From NCBI GenBank assembly GCA_964195945.1, contig CAXMRC010000090.1:1-64000 (forward strand): DNA of 64,000 nt, written 5' to 3'. Origin of the DNA: JAAETI01 sp964195945. GTDB lineage: Bacteria > Actinomycetota > Acidimicrobiia > Spongiisociales > UBA5794. Within the stretch, counting starts at the first letter, position 1, and each line of letters begins with the position of its first letter. A program made the position numbers and the translations under genes. The notes under the pieces were generated by a model. That model made no database searches. It saw nothing but the letters and a program-made list of their open reading frames with translations, and had not been told where the DNA came from. Below are positions 43,234-51,556 of the stretch, in pieces.

Positions 43234-44502
43234 CTATCTCTTGAACGGCTTCCAGCCTGCGTAGCGGGCCTCATCGCCTAGTGCTTCCTCGATGCGAAGG
43301 AGCTGGTTGTACTTTGCTGTCCGTTCTCCACGAGCGGGCGCACCGGTTTTGATCTGACCGGCGTTCGTAGCGACGGCAAGGTGACTGATAAATGAGTCCT
43401 CAGTCTCTCCAGATCGGTGCGAGATCATCATGCCGTAAGAATTCTCGACGCCAAGTTGTATGGCATGGAGAGTCTCCGATAGCGACCCTATCTGGTTCAC
43501 CTTGACGAGAACAGCATTGGCGACACCTTGATCGATAGCCCGCTGCACCAGATCGACGTTGGTCACGAGCAGATCGTCACCAACAATCTGGATCTTGTCT
43601 CCGAGTTGGTCGGTCATGATCTTCCAACCATCCCAGTCATCCTCGGCCAGGCCATCCTCGATCGACACAAGTGGGAAATCTTCGACGAGCCCACCAAGGT
43701 ATTCGACCATCTCACCTGACGTCAGCTGACGACCGTCAAGCTCGTAGCGGCCGGCGCGGTACAGCTCGGATGCGGCCACGTCGAGAGCAAAAGAGATCTC
43801 CTCGCCAAGCTTGTAGCCAGCGGACTCCACTGCCTCGGAAAGAAGTTCGAGAGCCGCCCGATCCGCAGGAAGATTGGGAGCGAAGCCACCCTCATCACCA
43901 ACATTGGTGGTGAGACCACGACCAGCAAGAACCTTCTTCAAAGCCTGATATGTCTCGACACCGGCACGGAGTGCCTCCTTGTAGCTGGGGAAACCGCCAG
44001 GTACCAGCATGAACTCCTGGATGTCGACCGAGTTGGCGGCGTGGGCACCACCGTTGAGAACGTTCAGGCAAGGAACGGGAAGAACCCGTGCAGCCGTGCC
44101 GCCCAGGTAGCGATACAAAGGCATGCCGAGGCCTGCGGCCGATGCTCTGGCTGCAGCCAGCGAGACACTGAGGATGGCATTGGCGCCGAGCTTCTCTTTG
44201 TTCGGTGTGCCATCGAGATCGAGCATGCGCTGATCGAGGGCTTCCTGCCGGGTTGCGTCCATACCGATCAACACCGGCGCAATGATGTTGTTGACGTTGT
44301 CGACGGCCCGCAGTACGCCCTTACCGCCAAAGCGGTCGCCGCCGTCTCGAAGCTCGTTTGCCTCGAGTGCCCCCGTTGATGCTCCCGAGGGAACCAACGC
44401 ACGGCCAAAGCCACCGCCAGCAAGCGTTACTTCGGCCTCAACCGTTGGGTTTCCCCTGGAGTCCAGGACCTCGCGGGCCCATATCCGTGTGATAGTGGTC
44501 AT
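43234..44502 (-). CDS. eno: Enolase
   Basis: 422 residues, full length. It interconverts 2-phosphoglycerate and phosphoenolpyruvate. Signature motifs: ILDSRGNPTVEAEV-type N-terminus (VLDSRGNPTVEAEVTL), the loop SGASTGALEANE, GDEGGFAPNL, metal ligands in SIEDGLAEDDW and VGDDLLVTN, the catalytic Lys in VLVKVNQIGSLSE, and SHRSGETEDSFI. First gene of the eno-ftsB-DUF501-ppx run; 100 bases separate it from mazG upstream on the same strand. Confidence 0.98.
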   Translation of the reverse strand: MTTITRIWAREVLDSRGNPTVEAEVTLAGGGFGRALVPSGASTGALEANELRDGGDRFGGKGVLRAVDNVNNIIAPVLIGMDATRQEALDQRMLDLDGTPNKEKLGANAILSVSLAAARASAAGLGMPLYRYLGGTAARVLPVPCLNVLNGGAHAANSVDIQEFMLVPGGFPSYKEALRAGVETYQALKKVLAGRGLTTNVGDEGGFAPNLPADRAALELLSEAVESAGYKLGEEISFALDVAASELYRAGRYELDGRQLTSGEMVEYLGGLVEDFPLVSIEDGLAEDDWDGWKIMTDQLGDKIQIVGDDLLVTNVDLVQRAIDQGVANAVLVKVNQIGSLSETLHAIQLGVENSYGMMISHRSGETEDSFISHLAVATNAGQIKTGAPARGERTAKYNQLLRIEEALGDEARYAGWKPFKR

Positions 44503-44602
44503 GAAAGGGCCCTCTCTATGTGCCCGAATTTATCATCACTTCGAGATTAGACCTAGGACTTCGGAGTGCAACAATCGCTGCGGACCAAAAACGACCGCAG
44601 TA

Positions 44603-46072
44603 TCAGGGTCTGCTGTGCTCAGCGACTTTGGCCTTTTCCCACAGTCCGTCGAGCTCTTCCGGGGACATCTCGGTAAGCCCTCTGCCGGTGGCCACGACTT
44701 CGTGCTCCATGAAACGGATCCGAGATGCGAAACGGTCGTTAGCCCCTGCCAGAGCAAGTTCAGGGTCGACCCGCAGATGCCGGGCGAGGTTGATCACGGC
44801 GAACATGAGATCGCCGAGTTCCTCTGTTGCCCTCACTTGGTCGTCCGCCTCAGCTGCCAGCTCCTCGAGTTCCTCGCGGATCTTGGCGAACACCGGCGCC
44901 GGATCATCCCAATCGAAGCCAACCGACTTGGCTCGTCGTTGCACTTTGTCGGCGCGCACCATCGCAGGCATCGCTCCAGGAATGTCATCCATCAGCGATT
45001 TGCGGGCCTTCTCGTCGCTCTTGATCGCTTCCCAATTGGTGATGACCGTCTCTGCGTCCTCAGCTACAACGTGCCCGAATACATGGGGATGTCGGTTGAT
45101 CAGTTTGCGGCGCGTGATCTCAGCAACCTCTTCGACGTCAAAGGCCCCGACTTCGCTGGCGAGCGTGGCATGGAAAACCACCTGAAGCAACAGATCGCCA
45201 AGCTCTTCTTCGACCTCGGCATAGGCTCCGTAGTCGGGGTCGCCTGCCGGTGCCTCTGCCGGCAAGGCGCGAATCGCATCCACTGTCTCATAGGTCTCCT
45301 CTATGAGGTGGCTCACGAGGCTGTGATGCGTCTGTTTCCTGTCCCAGGGGCACTCTTGTCGGAGCAAACGATTGACAACAACCAAGCCGTACCAACCGGC
45401 CGGTTCTGGGTCGAGGAACAGACTCGTGCGCGGTCCAGGTTGGTAGGTCACGAGACGGCTAAGTTCCAGCTCAACGACCACCTGATCGGGATCCCCCAGT
45501 CGATCCAGCACAACAATCGGAGTGTCTTCGGCGAGCACCCGGCCCAGTTCTGCTGCTGTGTCCGCAAGAAGCTCGGGACGATCCACCTGGGTGATGATGA
45601 GAGCGGCGTCGAAAATCAAAGGATCGGGCAGGTCGCGACCGTCGACGATCTTGACCGGCCTGGCTATCGGATCGACCCGCGCCTCGGCATACACGAGATC
45701 AAGGAATGACTCCCCCGGAACCAGTTCGAGGCTCAATCCGGCGGCGTCCGCACGGCGTCGAATCTCAGCGACAGCTCGCTCACCGACCACCGCGCTGCCC
45801 GGTACGGCGTAGACCGTGGGACCTGCCACCGCAGCTTCAAGCACTCGCTCGACAATCGCTTGATAGACATCATCGAATCCCACGCCTTCGTCGTACAGAT
45901 CGTCGCAGGTGACGATGGTACGACGGGTGGCAAGTTGCTGGCTGGCCGGATGATGAGCGGTGCGCACAACCACGGTTCTGTCTGGGGCCTCGAGAAGCGC
46001 GAGCGAACGCGCCGACAGCCGATCCAGACCCGCAGGACCCAGCCCAACGATCCCCAGTTGGGCGTCACTCAC
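44603..46072 (-). CDS. mazG: Tetrapyrrole methylase-like and MazG nucleotide pyrophosphohydrolase fusion
   Basis: 489 residues from GTG 46072, overlapping the upstream stop by 8 bases. N-terminal ~210 residues resemble SAM-dependent tetrapyrrole methylases (GIVGLGPAGLDRLSARSLALL, VYAVPGSAVVGERAV). Residues ~230-485 contain two MazG units (CPWDRKQTHHSLVSHLIEETYE with EEELGDLLLQVVFH; REELEELAAE with EELGDLMFAVINLARH). The same fusion is known as YabN in Bacillus subtilis. MazG removes aberrant or excess NTPs. The methylase domain's substrate is unknown. Confidence 0.93.
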   Translation of the reverse strand: MSDAQLGIVGLGPAGLDRLSARSLALLEAPDRTVVVRTAHHPASQQLATRRTIVTCDDLYDEGVGFDDVYQAIVERVLEAAVAGPTVYAVPGSAVVGERAVAEIRRRADAAGLSLELVPGESFLDLVYAEARVDPIARPVKIVDGRDLPDPLIFDAALIITQVDRPELLADTAAELGRVLAEDTPIVVLDRLGDPDQVVVELELSRLVTYQPGPRTSLFLDPEPAGWYGLVVVNRLLRQECPWDRKQTHHSLVSHLIEETYETVDAIRALPAEAPAGDPDYGAYAEVEEELGDLLLQVVFHATLASEVGAFDVEEVAEITRRKLINRHPHVFGHVVAEDAETVITNWEAIKSDEKARKSLMDDIPGAMPAMVRADKVQRRAKSVGFDWDDPAPVFAKIREELEELAAEADDQVRATEELGDLMFAVINLARHLRVDPELALAGANDRFASRIRFMEHEVVATGRGLTEMSPEELDGLWEKAKVAEHSRP

Positions 46073-46988
46073 CTGGAGGAGCGATGCCAACACCCGCTTC
46101 GGACCAGCGGCCCACGGTTGGCGAAACATCGATTTGTGCGTTGCGTACTACGTCGTTCAACCATGGCGTGTAGAGCGCGCTGATGTAATCAGGGTCCAGC
46201 CACTCCATTGGGTCATTAGCCAATTCCGCTACCGAGGCCGGAGCCATGCGATCTTCAACGACGATTACGTTCCACTGTTGGTCGCTCACCACAGGGCCTA
46301 CAGGCGTGTTGAGCGGTGCGGTTGCCGCAAGAGTTGCGAATTCAATCCCTACTCGAGTCAGCCATACCAGACACTCGCCATCAGCGGTGGCCAGCAGACC
46401 ACCGGGGCTCGCTTGGTCAAGCGACACCTCAGCAACAAGCGTTTGAAAGTCTTCACCGGCCTCGAGCCGCGCCAGGACCGCCTGTGCCTCTTGCTCGGAC
46501 GCTGTGCTGATGTGCCGAACGCATGCCCTGGTAATGTCCTCGGGCCGCTGATCGATCAAGATCTCGAAACCGCCCGACTCGACGCGAGACAACTCTGGGA
46601 CGACCGCATCCCTGACCAAGCTTTGAGCGGCGCTTGCTCTAATGGCGTCCTCGGTCACGTCGGCAAACTGGTCTGGAGGCGCGATCACTGTGGCATACCT
46701 TGTCGGGGGATTGCTGACGCGCTCACCAATGTCGGCTTCGGTCATCACATAGCCGAACTCGAAGTTGGCCGCGTCCTTGATCGCCTCGATAATTATTAGC
46801 AGAGTTAGATCCTGACGGACCTGCTCAGAAGTCAACGATCCTGTCGACTCATAACTGGGACGCAATGCGAACAGGTCGTCCTTGGTGATCTCGTTGCTGT
46901 TGACGGTCGCAAGCGTGTCCGCGGACGAGCAAGACGCGGCAAGAAGCGCCACGGCGAGGACTACGAGTAGGCGTCGGAAGACGAACAT
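46065..46988 (-). CDS. Parvulin-like peptidyl-prolyl isomerase/foldase lipoprotein
   Basis: 307 residues from ATG 46988, overlapping the mfd stop by one base. Signal peptide with lipobox LLAASC. A SurA/PrsA N-terminal helical region (ATVNSNEITKDDLFALRPSYES) and a parvulin-like domain (ACVRHISTASEQEAQAVLARLEAGEDFQTLVAEVSLDQASPGG cut as RHISTASEQEAQAVL). The usual HILV motif is RHIST, so catalytic activity may be reduced. It folds exported proteins. Confidence 0.88.
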   Translation of the reverse strand: MFVFRRLLVVLAVALLAASCSSADTLATVNSNEITKDDLFALRPSYESTGSLTSEQVRQDLTLLIIIEAIKDAANFEFGYVMTEADIGERVSNPPTRYATVIAPPDQFADVTEDAIRASAAQSLVRDAVVPELSRVESGGFEILIDQRPEDITRACVRHISTASEQEAQAVLARLEAGEDFQTLVAEVSLDQASPGGLLATADGECLVWLTRVGIEFATLAATAPLNTPVGPVVSDQQWNVIVVEDRMAPASVAELANDPMEWLDPDYISALYTPWLNDVVRNAQIDVSPTVGRWSEAGVGIAPPGE

Positions 46989-49900
46989 TAGGTGGGGTTC
47001 TCCTGATCTGGTGGCCACATCTTACGAACGAATTCGATCAACGAATGCACTAACTCTTTCCGGGGGACAGACATGAAGATCGTCGACCCTCGAACAATCG
47101 AACGTGGCGCCAGCCGATCAAGCCGAACCTCCTGCGATGTTTTCAGCGCAACTGGCCCGAGGCGCACCTCTTTGCGGACCTTGACAATCTCGGTCAGACC
47201 GACCCGCAGCGCTTCAACGCGAAGCAGGGCAACATCGACAAGAGCTTCTGCCTCGGCCGGTAGCTCACCAAATCGGTCACGCCACTCGGCGCTCACCTCG
47301 ATCACCTGTGGCTCAGTTTGCGCCGCCGCCATGCGACGGTATGCCTCGAGTCGCTCGTTGGCACTGTCGACGTAGTGGTCTGGCAGATGGGCATCAACCG
47401 GGATATCTATGCGAATCTCCGGCGGACGCTCGGGCAACGTCTCCCCCTTCAGCTTGGTCACGGCGTCGGAGACCAGCTCAACATAGAGATCGAATCCGAC
47501 CGCCGAGATGTGGCCGGCTTGGGTCTCGCCGAGTATCGATCCGGCGCCTCTGATCTCGAGGTCACGCATTGCAAGCTCGAAACCGGAGCCAAGGTCGGAA
47601 TACTCGCCGATGGCTTCCAGCCGTCGGTAGGCGGCTTCAGATAGAGTTTGTTCCTTGGGATGGAACAGATACGCATAGGCGCGCTGGTTGGACCGCCCGA
47701 CCCTGCCCCGCAGTTGATAGAGCTGCGCCAAACCCAGTCGATCGGACCTCTCAACAAGAAGGGTGTTGACCTGGGGAAGGTCGAGACCAGACTCGATGAT
47801 CGTGGTTGCCACAAGGACGTCGTAGTCACCGTTCCAGAAATCGAACATGACCTGTTCGAGCCGTCCTTCACTCATTTGGCCGTGAGCCACTGCATATCTG
47901 GCATCGGGAACCAATTCTCTGAGACGTGCCACCGCGTGATCGATCGATTGGACCCGATTGTGGACGTAGAAGACCTGCCCTTCACGCAACATTTCACGGC
48001 GGATCGCAGCGGAGATCGCTCTCTCATCCAGGGGCCCCACATAGGTGAGGATCGGGTGCCGGTCCTCAGGAGGCGTCCGAATGTGGCTGACTTCCCGAAT
48101 CCCGGTAAGCGCCATCTCCAACGTGCGCGGAATCGGCGTAGCGGTCAACGTCAGGACATCGATCGAGGACCGCAGCCGTTTTAGCTTGTCCTTCGCAGCG
48201 ACACCAAAGCGTTGCTCCTCGTCGACGATGAGAAGCCCCAGATCCTTGAAGTCAACATCGTCAGACAACAGCCGATGGGTGCCAACCACAATATCGATCG
48301 AACCGGCGGCAAGCTCTCGGATGACCTCGCGCTGTTGTGCAGCCGTTAGAAATCGGCTGAGAGAGGCCACCTTGATTGGGTACGGCGCAAACCTGTCTCC
48401 CATTGTTGAGTAGTGCTGCTGTGCTAGCAGTGTCGTTGGCACCAGCAGCGCCACCTGCTTGCCGCTCTGCACCGCCTTAAACGCACCGCGCAGCGCCACC
48501 TCGGTCTTGCCGAAACCGACGTCACCGAAGATAAGCCGATCCATGGGGGCGCCGGCCTCCATGTCAGCTTTGATGTCGGCGATCGCCGTTACCTGATCGC
48601 GGGTCTCCTCAAACGGGAACGCCGACTCGAACTCGGCCTGCCACGGCGTGTCCGGCTCAAACGCATAGCCGGTAGCAGCGGCCCGCTGTCGATGAAGCTC
48701 CACCACCGTTTCTGCTACTACCGCGACGGCTTTGCGAACTTTGGTCCTGGTCTTTGCCCAGTCAGCGCCTCCCATACGAGACAGCCGGGGAGTCTCCCCT
48801 CCGGTATAGCGGACGACCGCAGCCAGTTGGTCGGTCGGGACGTAGATCCGATCCTCGCCGTAGAACTTGATCAGCAAGTAGTCACGCTCGACGCCAGCCA
48901 TCTCACGGTGCACCAGACCTTCAAACCGTCCGATGCCGTGGTGGTGGTGTACAACAAAGTCACCGGGACTCAGGTCGCGGTAAGCCTCGCCCGGGTCTTC
49001 GACTCGTGGCTGCCTGCTCCGTCGATGGGCACGACGCCGGCCGGCTATCTCACGTTCTCCGACCACACCGAGACCGAGCCGCGGCGAAACAAAACCGTGG
49101 TGAATGCCATCTCCAACCACCGCAGACTCCACTGTGGAGAGTTGGGTGCGAACCGGTAAGGCATGACCGGCCTCGCCGAGCAGGCGAGAGATTCTCTCGG
49201 CAGCGCTGCCGCCATCCATCGCGACAACAATCTCGACTCCACGACTCTGCCAATGCTGCAACGCCCCCGCAATCGACTCGGCATCGCCGGCAACTGCGTC
49301 GATACCCCTCAGCTCAACGATATCGTCGCCGGGACCGGCCGCTACCGGTGGCGCTTCCACATACACCCCGTCACTGAACTCGAGATATAGAGCGGGGTGG
49401 TCTTCCGGCTCGGGAGCGCCACTCCCCCATGTTGGTGCCAGAGTTGCAGCCAGATCGAACTCCTCGCCGCGCAATTCCTCGCTGCGGGCTCTGGCCTGAA
49501 CCGGATCGAAGACGATGGTGTAGCGGGGGGTCGTAGTGTCAAGGGTGCTTTGTTCTTCTGCGAGCCACGGCAGCCATGACTCCAGGCCTTGAAAGGAGAG
49601 TCCCGCTGCGATTCGATCCCATGTCTCAGCCGCCCACGGTTGTTCGGCAAGAAGAACCGCAGCCTTGGCTCGGACGCCGGGATCTGGTCTTAGCTCGTGG
49701 GCTGGGAAAGCCTCGACCCGATCGACAAGATCAACTGATCGTTGGGATCCGATACCGAAGCTGCGAATCTCGTCGACGTCATCACCCCAGAACTCGACGC
49801 GGAATGCCTCGGTTCCCTGGGCCGGGAATACGTCGATTATGCCGCCCCGCACCGCAAATTCGCCGCGGCTCTCCACCCGGTCGGTACGGTGGTAGCCGTG

Positions 49901-50344
49901 AACTGTCAGTTCGGCGAGCAGCCGGTCAAAGCCGTGGTCTTCACCAGACTGAATGATTACAGGCGCGATGGCTGACGGGCTCAATCTCTGGGTGGCGGCC
50001 CGCACCGAGGCGACAATGATGGTGCCAGCACCGCCGGTCTCTAGCTCATAGAGCGCCTGGGCTCGATGAGCCATCGTCACCACATTTGGAGATACGTGCT
50101 CAAAGGGAAGGGTGCCCCATGCCGGGAGGTGCCATGCCTGATCGCTGAATAGGCAAACGTCGTCGAAAAGTTCCTCAGCAGCACGCTCGCCGGGCACCAC
50201 TGCCAATACCGGCCGGTCTAGATGCCGCGCCATTCCGGCAAGGCTGAGAGCGCGTACGCCGGGTGGCACCACAAGCCGACCCGATTCTTCAGGGACAAGC
50301 GACTTGGGCCATACAGAAACAAGAGGTTCAAGAGGAGCGCTCAC
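46988..50344 (-). CDS. mfd: Transcription-repair coupling factor
   Basis: About 1118 residues from GTG 50344. N-terminal UvrB-homology region, RNA-polymerase interaction domain near residues 470-530, RecG-like translocase with Walker A GDVGFGKTEVAL (near 605) and DEEQRFGV (near 705), ATTIIESGLDLPQVNTL, and a TRCF C-terminal domain. It displaces stalled RNA polymerase and recruits UvrA. The frame is open back to 50610 through the 27-base repeats; the assigned start is where homology begins, but translation from within the repeats, such as GTG 50524 of the PVSDDF segment, cannot be excluded. Confidence 0.95.
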   Translation of the reverse strand: MSAPLEPLVSVWPKSLVPEESGRLVVPPGVRALSLAGMARHLDRPVLAVVPGERAAEELFDDVCLFSDQAWHLPAWGTLPFEHVSPNVVTMAHRAQALYELETGGAGTIIVASVRAATQRLSPSAIAPVIIQSGEDHGFDRLLAELTVHGYHRTDRVESRGEFAVRGGIIDVFPAQGTEAFRVEFWGDDVDEIRSFGIGSQRSVDLVDRVEAFPAHELRPDPGVRAKAAVLLAEQPWAAETWDRIAAGLSFQGLESWLPWLAEEQSTLDTTTPRYTIVFDPVQARARSEELRGEEFDLAATLAPTWGSGAPEPEDHPALYLEFSDGVYVEAPPVAAGPGDDIVELRGIDAVAGDAESIAGALQHWQSRGVEIVVAMDGGSAAERISRLLGEAGHALPVRTQLSTVESAVVGDGIHHGFVSPRLGLGVVGEREIAGRRRAHRRSRQPRVEDPGEAYRDLSPGDFVVHHHHGIGRFEGLVHREMAGVERDYLLIKFYGEDRIYVPTDQLAAVVRYTGGETPRLSRMGGADWAKTRTKVRKAVAVVAETVVELHRQRAAATGYAFEPDTPWQAEFESAFPFEETRDQVTAIADIKADMEAGAPMDRLIFGDVGFGKTEVALRGAFKAVQSGKQVALLVPTTLLAQQHYSTMGDRFAPYPIKVASLSRFLTAAQQREVIRELAAGSIDIVVGTHRLLSDDVDFKDLGLLIVDEEQRFGVAAKDKLKRLRSSIDVLTLTATPIPRTLEMALTGIREVSHIRTPPEDRHPILTYVGPLDERAISAAIRREMLREGQVFYVHNRVQSIDHAVARLRELVPDARYAVAHGQMSEGRLEQVMFDFWNGDYDVLVATTIIESGLDLPQVNTLLVERSDRLGLAQLYQLRGRVGRSNQRAYAYLFHPKEQTLSEAAYRRLEAIGEYSDLGSGFELAMRDLEIRGAGSILGETQAGHISAVGFDLYVELVSDAVTKLKGETLPERPPEIRIDIPVDAHLPDHYVDSANERLEAYRRMAAAQTEPQVIEVSAEWRDRFGELPAEAEALVDVALLRVEALRVGLTEIVKVRKEVRLGPVALKTSQEVRLDRLAPRSIVRGSTIFMSVPRKELVHSLIEFVRKMWPPDQENPT

Positions 50345-50362
50345 AGACGCCGCAGGGTAGCC

Positions 50363-50607
50363 GTCTGCCCTTCGGGCAGATTCGACTTCGCCTGCCCGTA
50401 GGGCAGGTTTGCAGAAGATCGGGCCTGCCACCCCCGCAGGTTTGACTTCGCCTGCCCTTCGGGCAGATTCGACTTCGGCGGCCCGTAGGGCAGGTTCGAC
50501 TTCTGCTCTGCAGAAGTCGTCGCTCACAGGGGATCGGGCGTGTACCCCCCAAGCAGAATCTGTTCCGCGGAAGATCAGGCCTTCCGTCTCGGCAGATTCT
50601 GTGAGCG
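50363..50607. repeat. Tandem palindromic repeats between pgsA and mfd
   Basis: Units of 27 bases (50363-50389, 50477-50503 and intermediates, one unit lengthened to 33) each hold a CTGCCC-GGGCAG hairpin and a GAAGTCGAA spacer, read on the minus strand. The palindrome GACTTCTGC-AGA-GCAGAAGTC lies at 50498-50518. The outer part, 50521-50607, is a larger inverted repeat (CGCTCACAG with CTGTGAGCG, and CAGAATCTG with CAGATTCTG nested inside). Because 27 is divisible by three, the frame upstream of mfd stays open as nine-residue Glu-Val-Glu repeats. Confidence 0.85.
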
Positions 50608-50610
50608 CGG

Positions 50611-51195
50611 CTATTCGTCGCCGGTGCGGACCTCGATCTGTTCGCTGAGAGTGAAAGCACCAGAGTAGCGACGGAAGTAGTCCCAACCCGACAGAACAGT
50701 CGCAATGACGGCGACTAGCATCAGCCATTCATCAAGAAAGAACGGTCCAACCTCAGACCCGGACCGGATTAACGCAAACCCGATCGCAACGAACTGGAAC
50801 GTTGTTTTGCTCTTGCCCCAGAAACTCGGCGGGACTGTAGCCTTATCCAGAGCAGCAACTGCGCGCAGCCCCATCACCGCAATTTCTCGTCCAATAATGA
50901 TGAAAGCAGCCCACGACCAGGCTCGGCCGACCTCGATCAGGACCAGCAAGCTCCCGACAACAAGAACCTTGTCCGCAACCGAGTCGAGAAAAGCTCCGAG
51001 TACCGTCGTCAGCTTCCAGCGGCGTGCCAAATAGCCGTCTGCAAAATCGGTCAACGCTGCGGGAACAAACACAGCAAGTGCTATCCCAAATGCATGATCG
51101 ATTTGGTCGGACAGCAAGACAAACGTCATGACCACGGGAGTCAACACTATCCGGGCGAGCGCTAACAGGTTTGGAACATTGAGCGGTTGGGCCAT
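50611..51195 (-). CDS. pgsA: CDP-diacylglycerol-glycerol-3-phosphate 3-phosphatidyltransferase
   Basis: 194 residues, five to six membrane helices. The CDP-alcohol phosphotransferase motif is intact: DFADGYLARRWKLTTVLGAF followed by LDSVADK. N-terminal VPNLLALARIVLTPVV and the FWGKSKTTFQFVAI segment are typical of PgsA. It makes phosphatidylglycerophosphate. It lies between an aminotransferase relic and mfd. Confidence 0.92.
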   Translation of the reverse strand: MAQPLNVPNLLALARIVLTPVVMTFVLLSDQIDHAFGIALAVFVPAALTDFADGYLARRWKLTTVLGAFLDSVADKVLVVGSLLVLIEVGRAWSWAAFIIIGREIAVMGLRAVAALDKATVPPSFWGKSKTTFQFVAIGFALIRSGSEVGPFFLDEWLMLVAVIATVLSGWDYFRRYSGAFTLSEQIEVRTGDE

Positions 51196-51221
51196 GGCGT
51201 GATATTAATCGCGCTGATCGA

Positions 51222-51556
51222 TCAATTCCTCTGCGGCCCCGAGAGACCCATCTCCGCTTCGACATCGAGGCATCTCGGTGCCTCCACCGCCATCACATCG
51301 CCCGGGTCGATGAGAATCTTGCCCAGCCAGTTCAGCACCCCCCGGCGATCCGCTGGTCACGAGCACCCGATCCGTACTCATCGAACCCGTTGGCAACCAG
51401 CGCACCCATCGACTCCATCGGAAAACTCTCCGGTGGGGGAATCCCCCCAGCGAGCGAAATGGCCTGTGGACGGGCCACGACCTTGAGGATCTCGCGGATC
51501 GCGCTGACGTTCATCCGTGCCGTTCGTGCGGCTAGTTCGAACTCGATCGGGGCCAC
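51222..51556 (-). pseudogene. Relic of a class I/II aminotransferase (2-aminoadipate/MocR-like)
   Basis: From ATG 51556, right after glpK, residues 1-~62 read as an aminotransferase N-terminus (SAIREILKVVARPQ, then ISLAGGIPPPESFPMESM). About 45 residues normally following are missing. In a second frame TDRVLVTSGS appears, and in a third LNWLGKILIDPGDVMAVEAP, which are consecutive pieces of the family. The remaining ~300 residues are absent, because pgsA starts at 51195. So there is an internal deletion, two frameshifts and a 3' truncation. Confidence 0.8.

Noticed and set aside
44282..45709. A 475-residue plus-strand open frame
   Set aside because: It overlaps eno and mazG antisense over its whole length and encodes no recognisable motif.
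50363..50503. CRISPR-like array of ~27-base repeats
   Set aside because: The repeats are contiguous, with no unique spacers, and no cas genes are in the window. They are palindromic tandem repeats.
50345..50610. The Mfd open frame extends upstream by ~90-120 residues
   Set aside because: The added part is only the translation of palindromic repeats and the end of pgsA. Family homology begins after GTG 50344.
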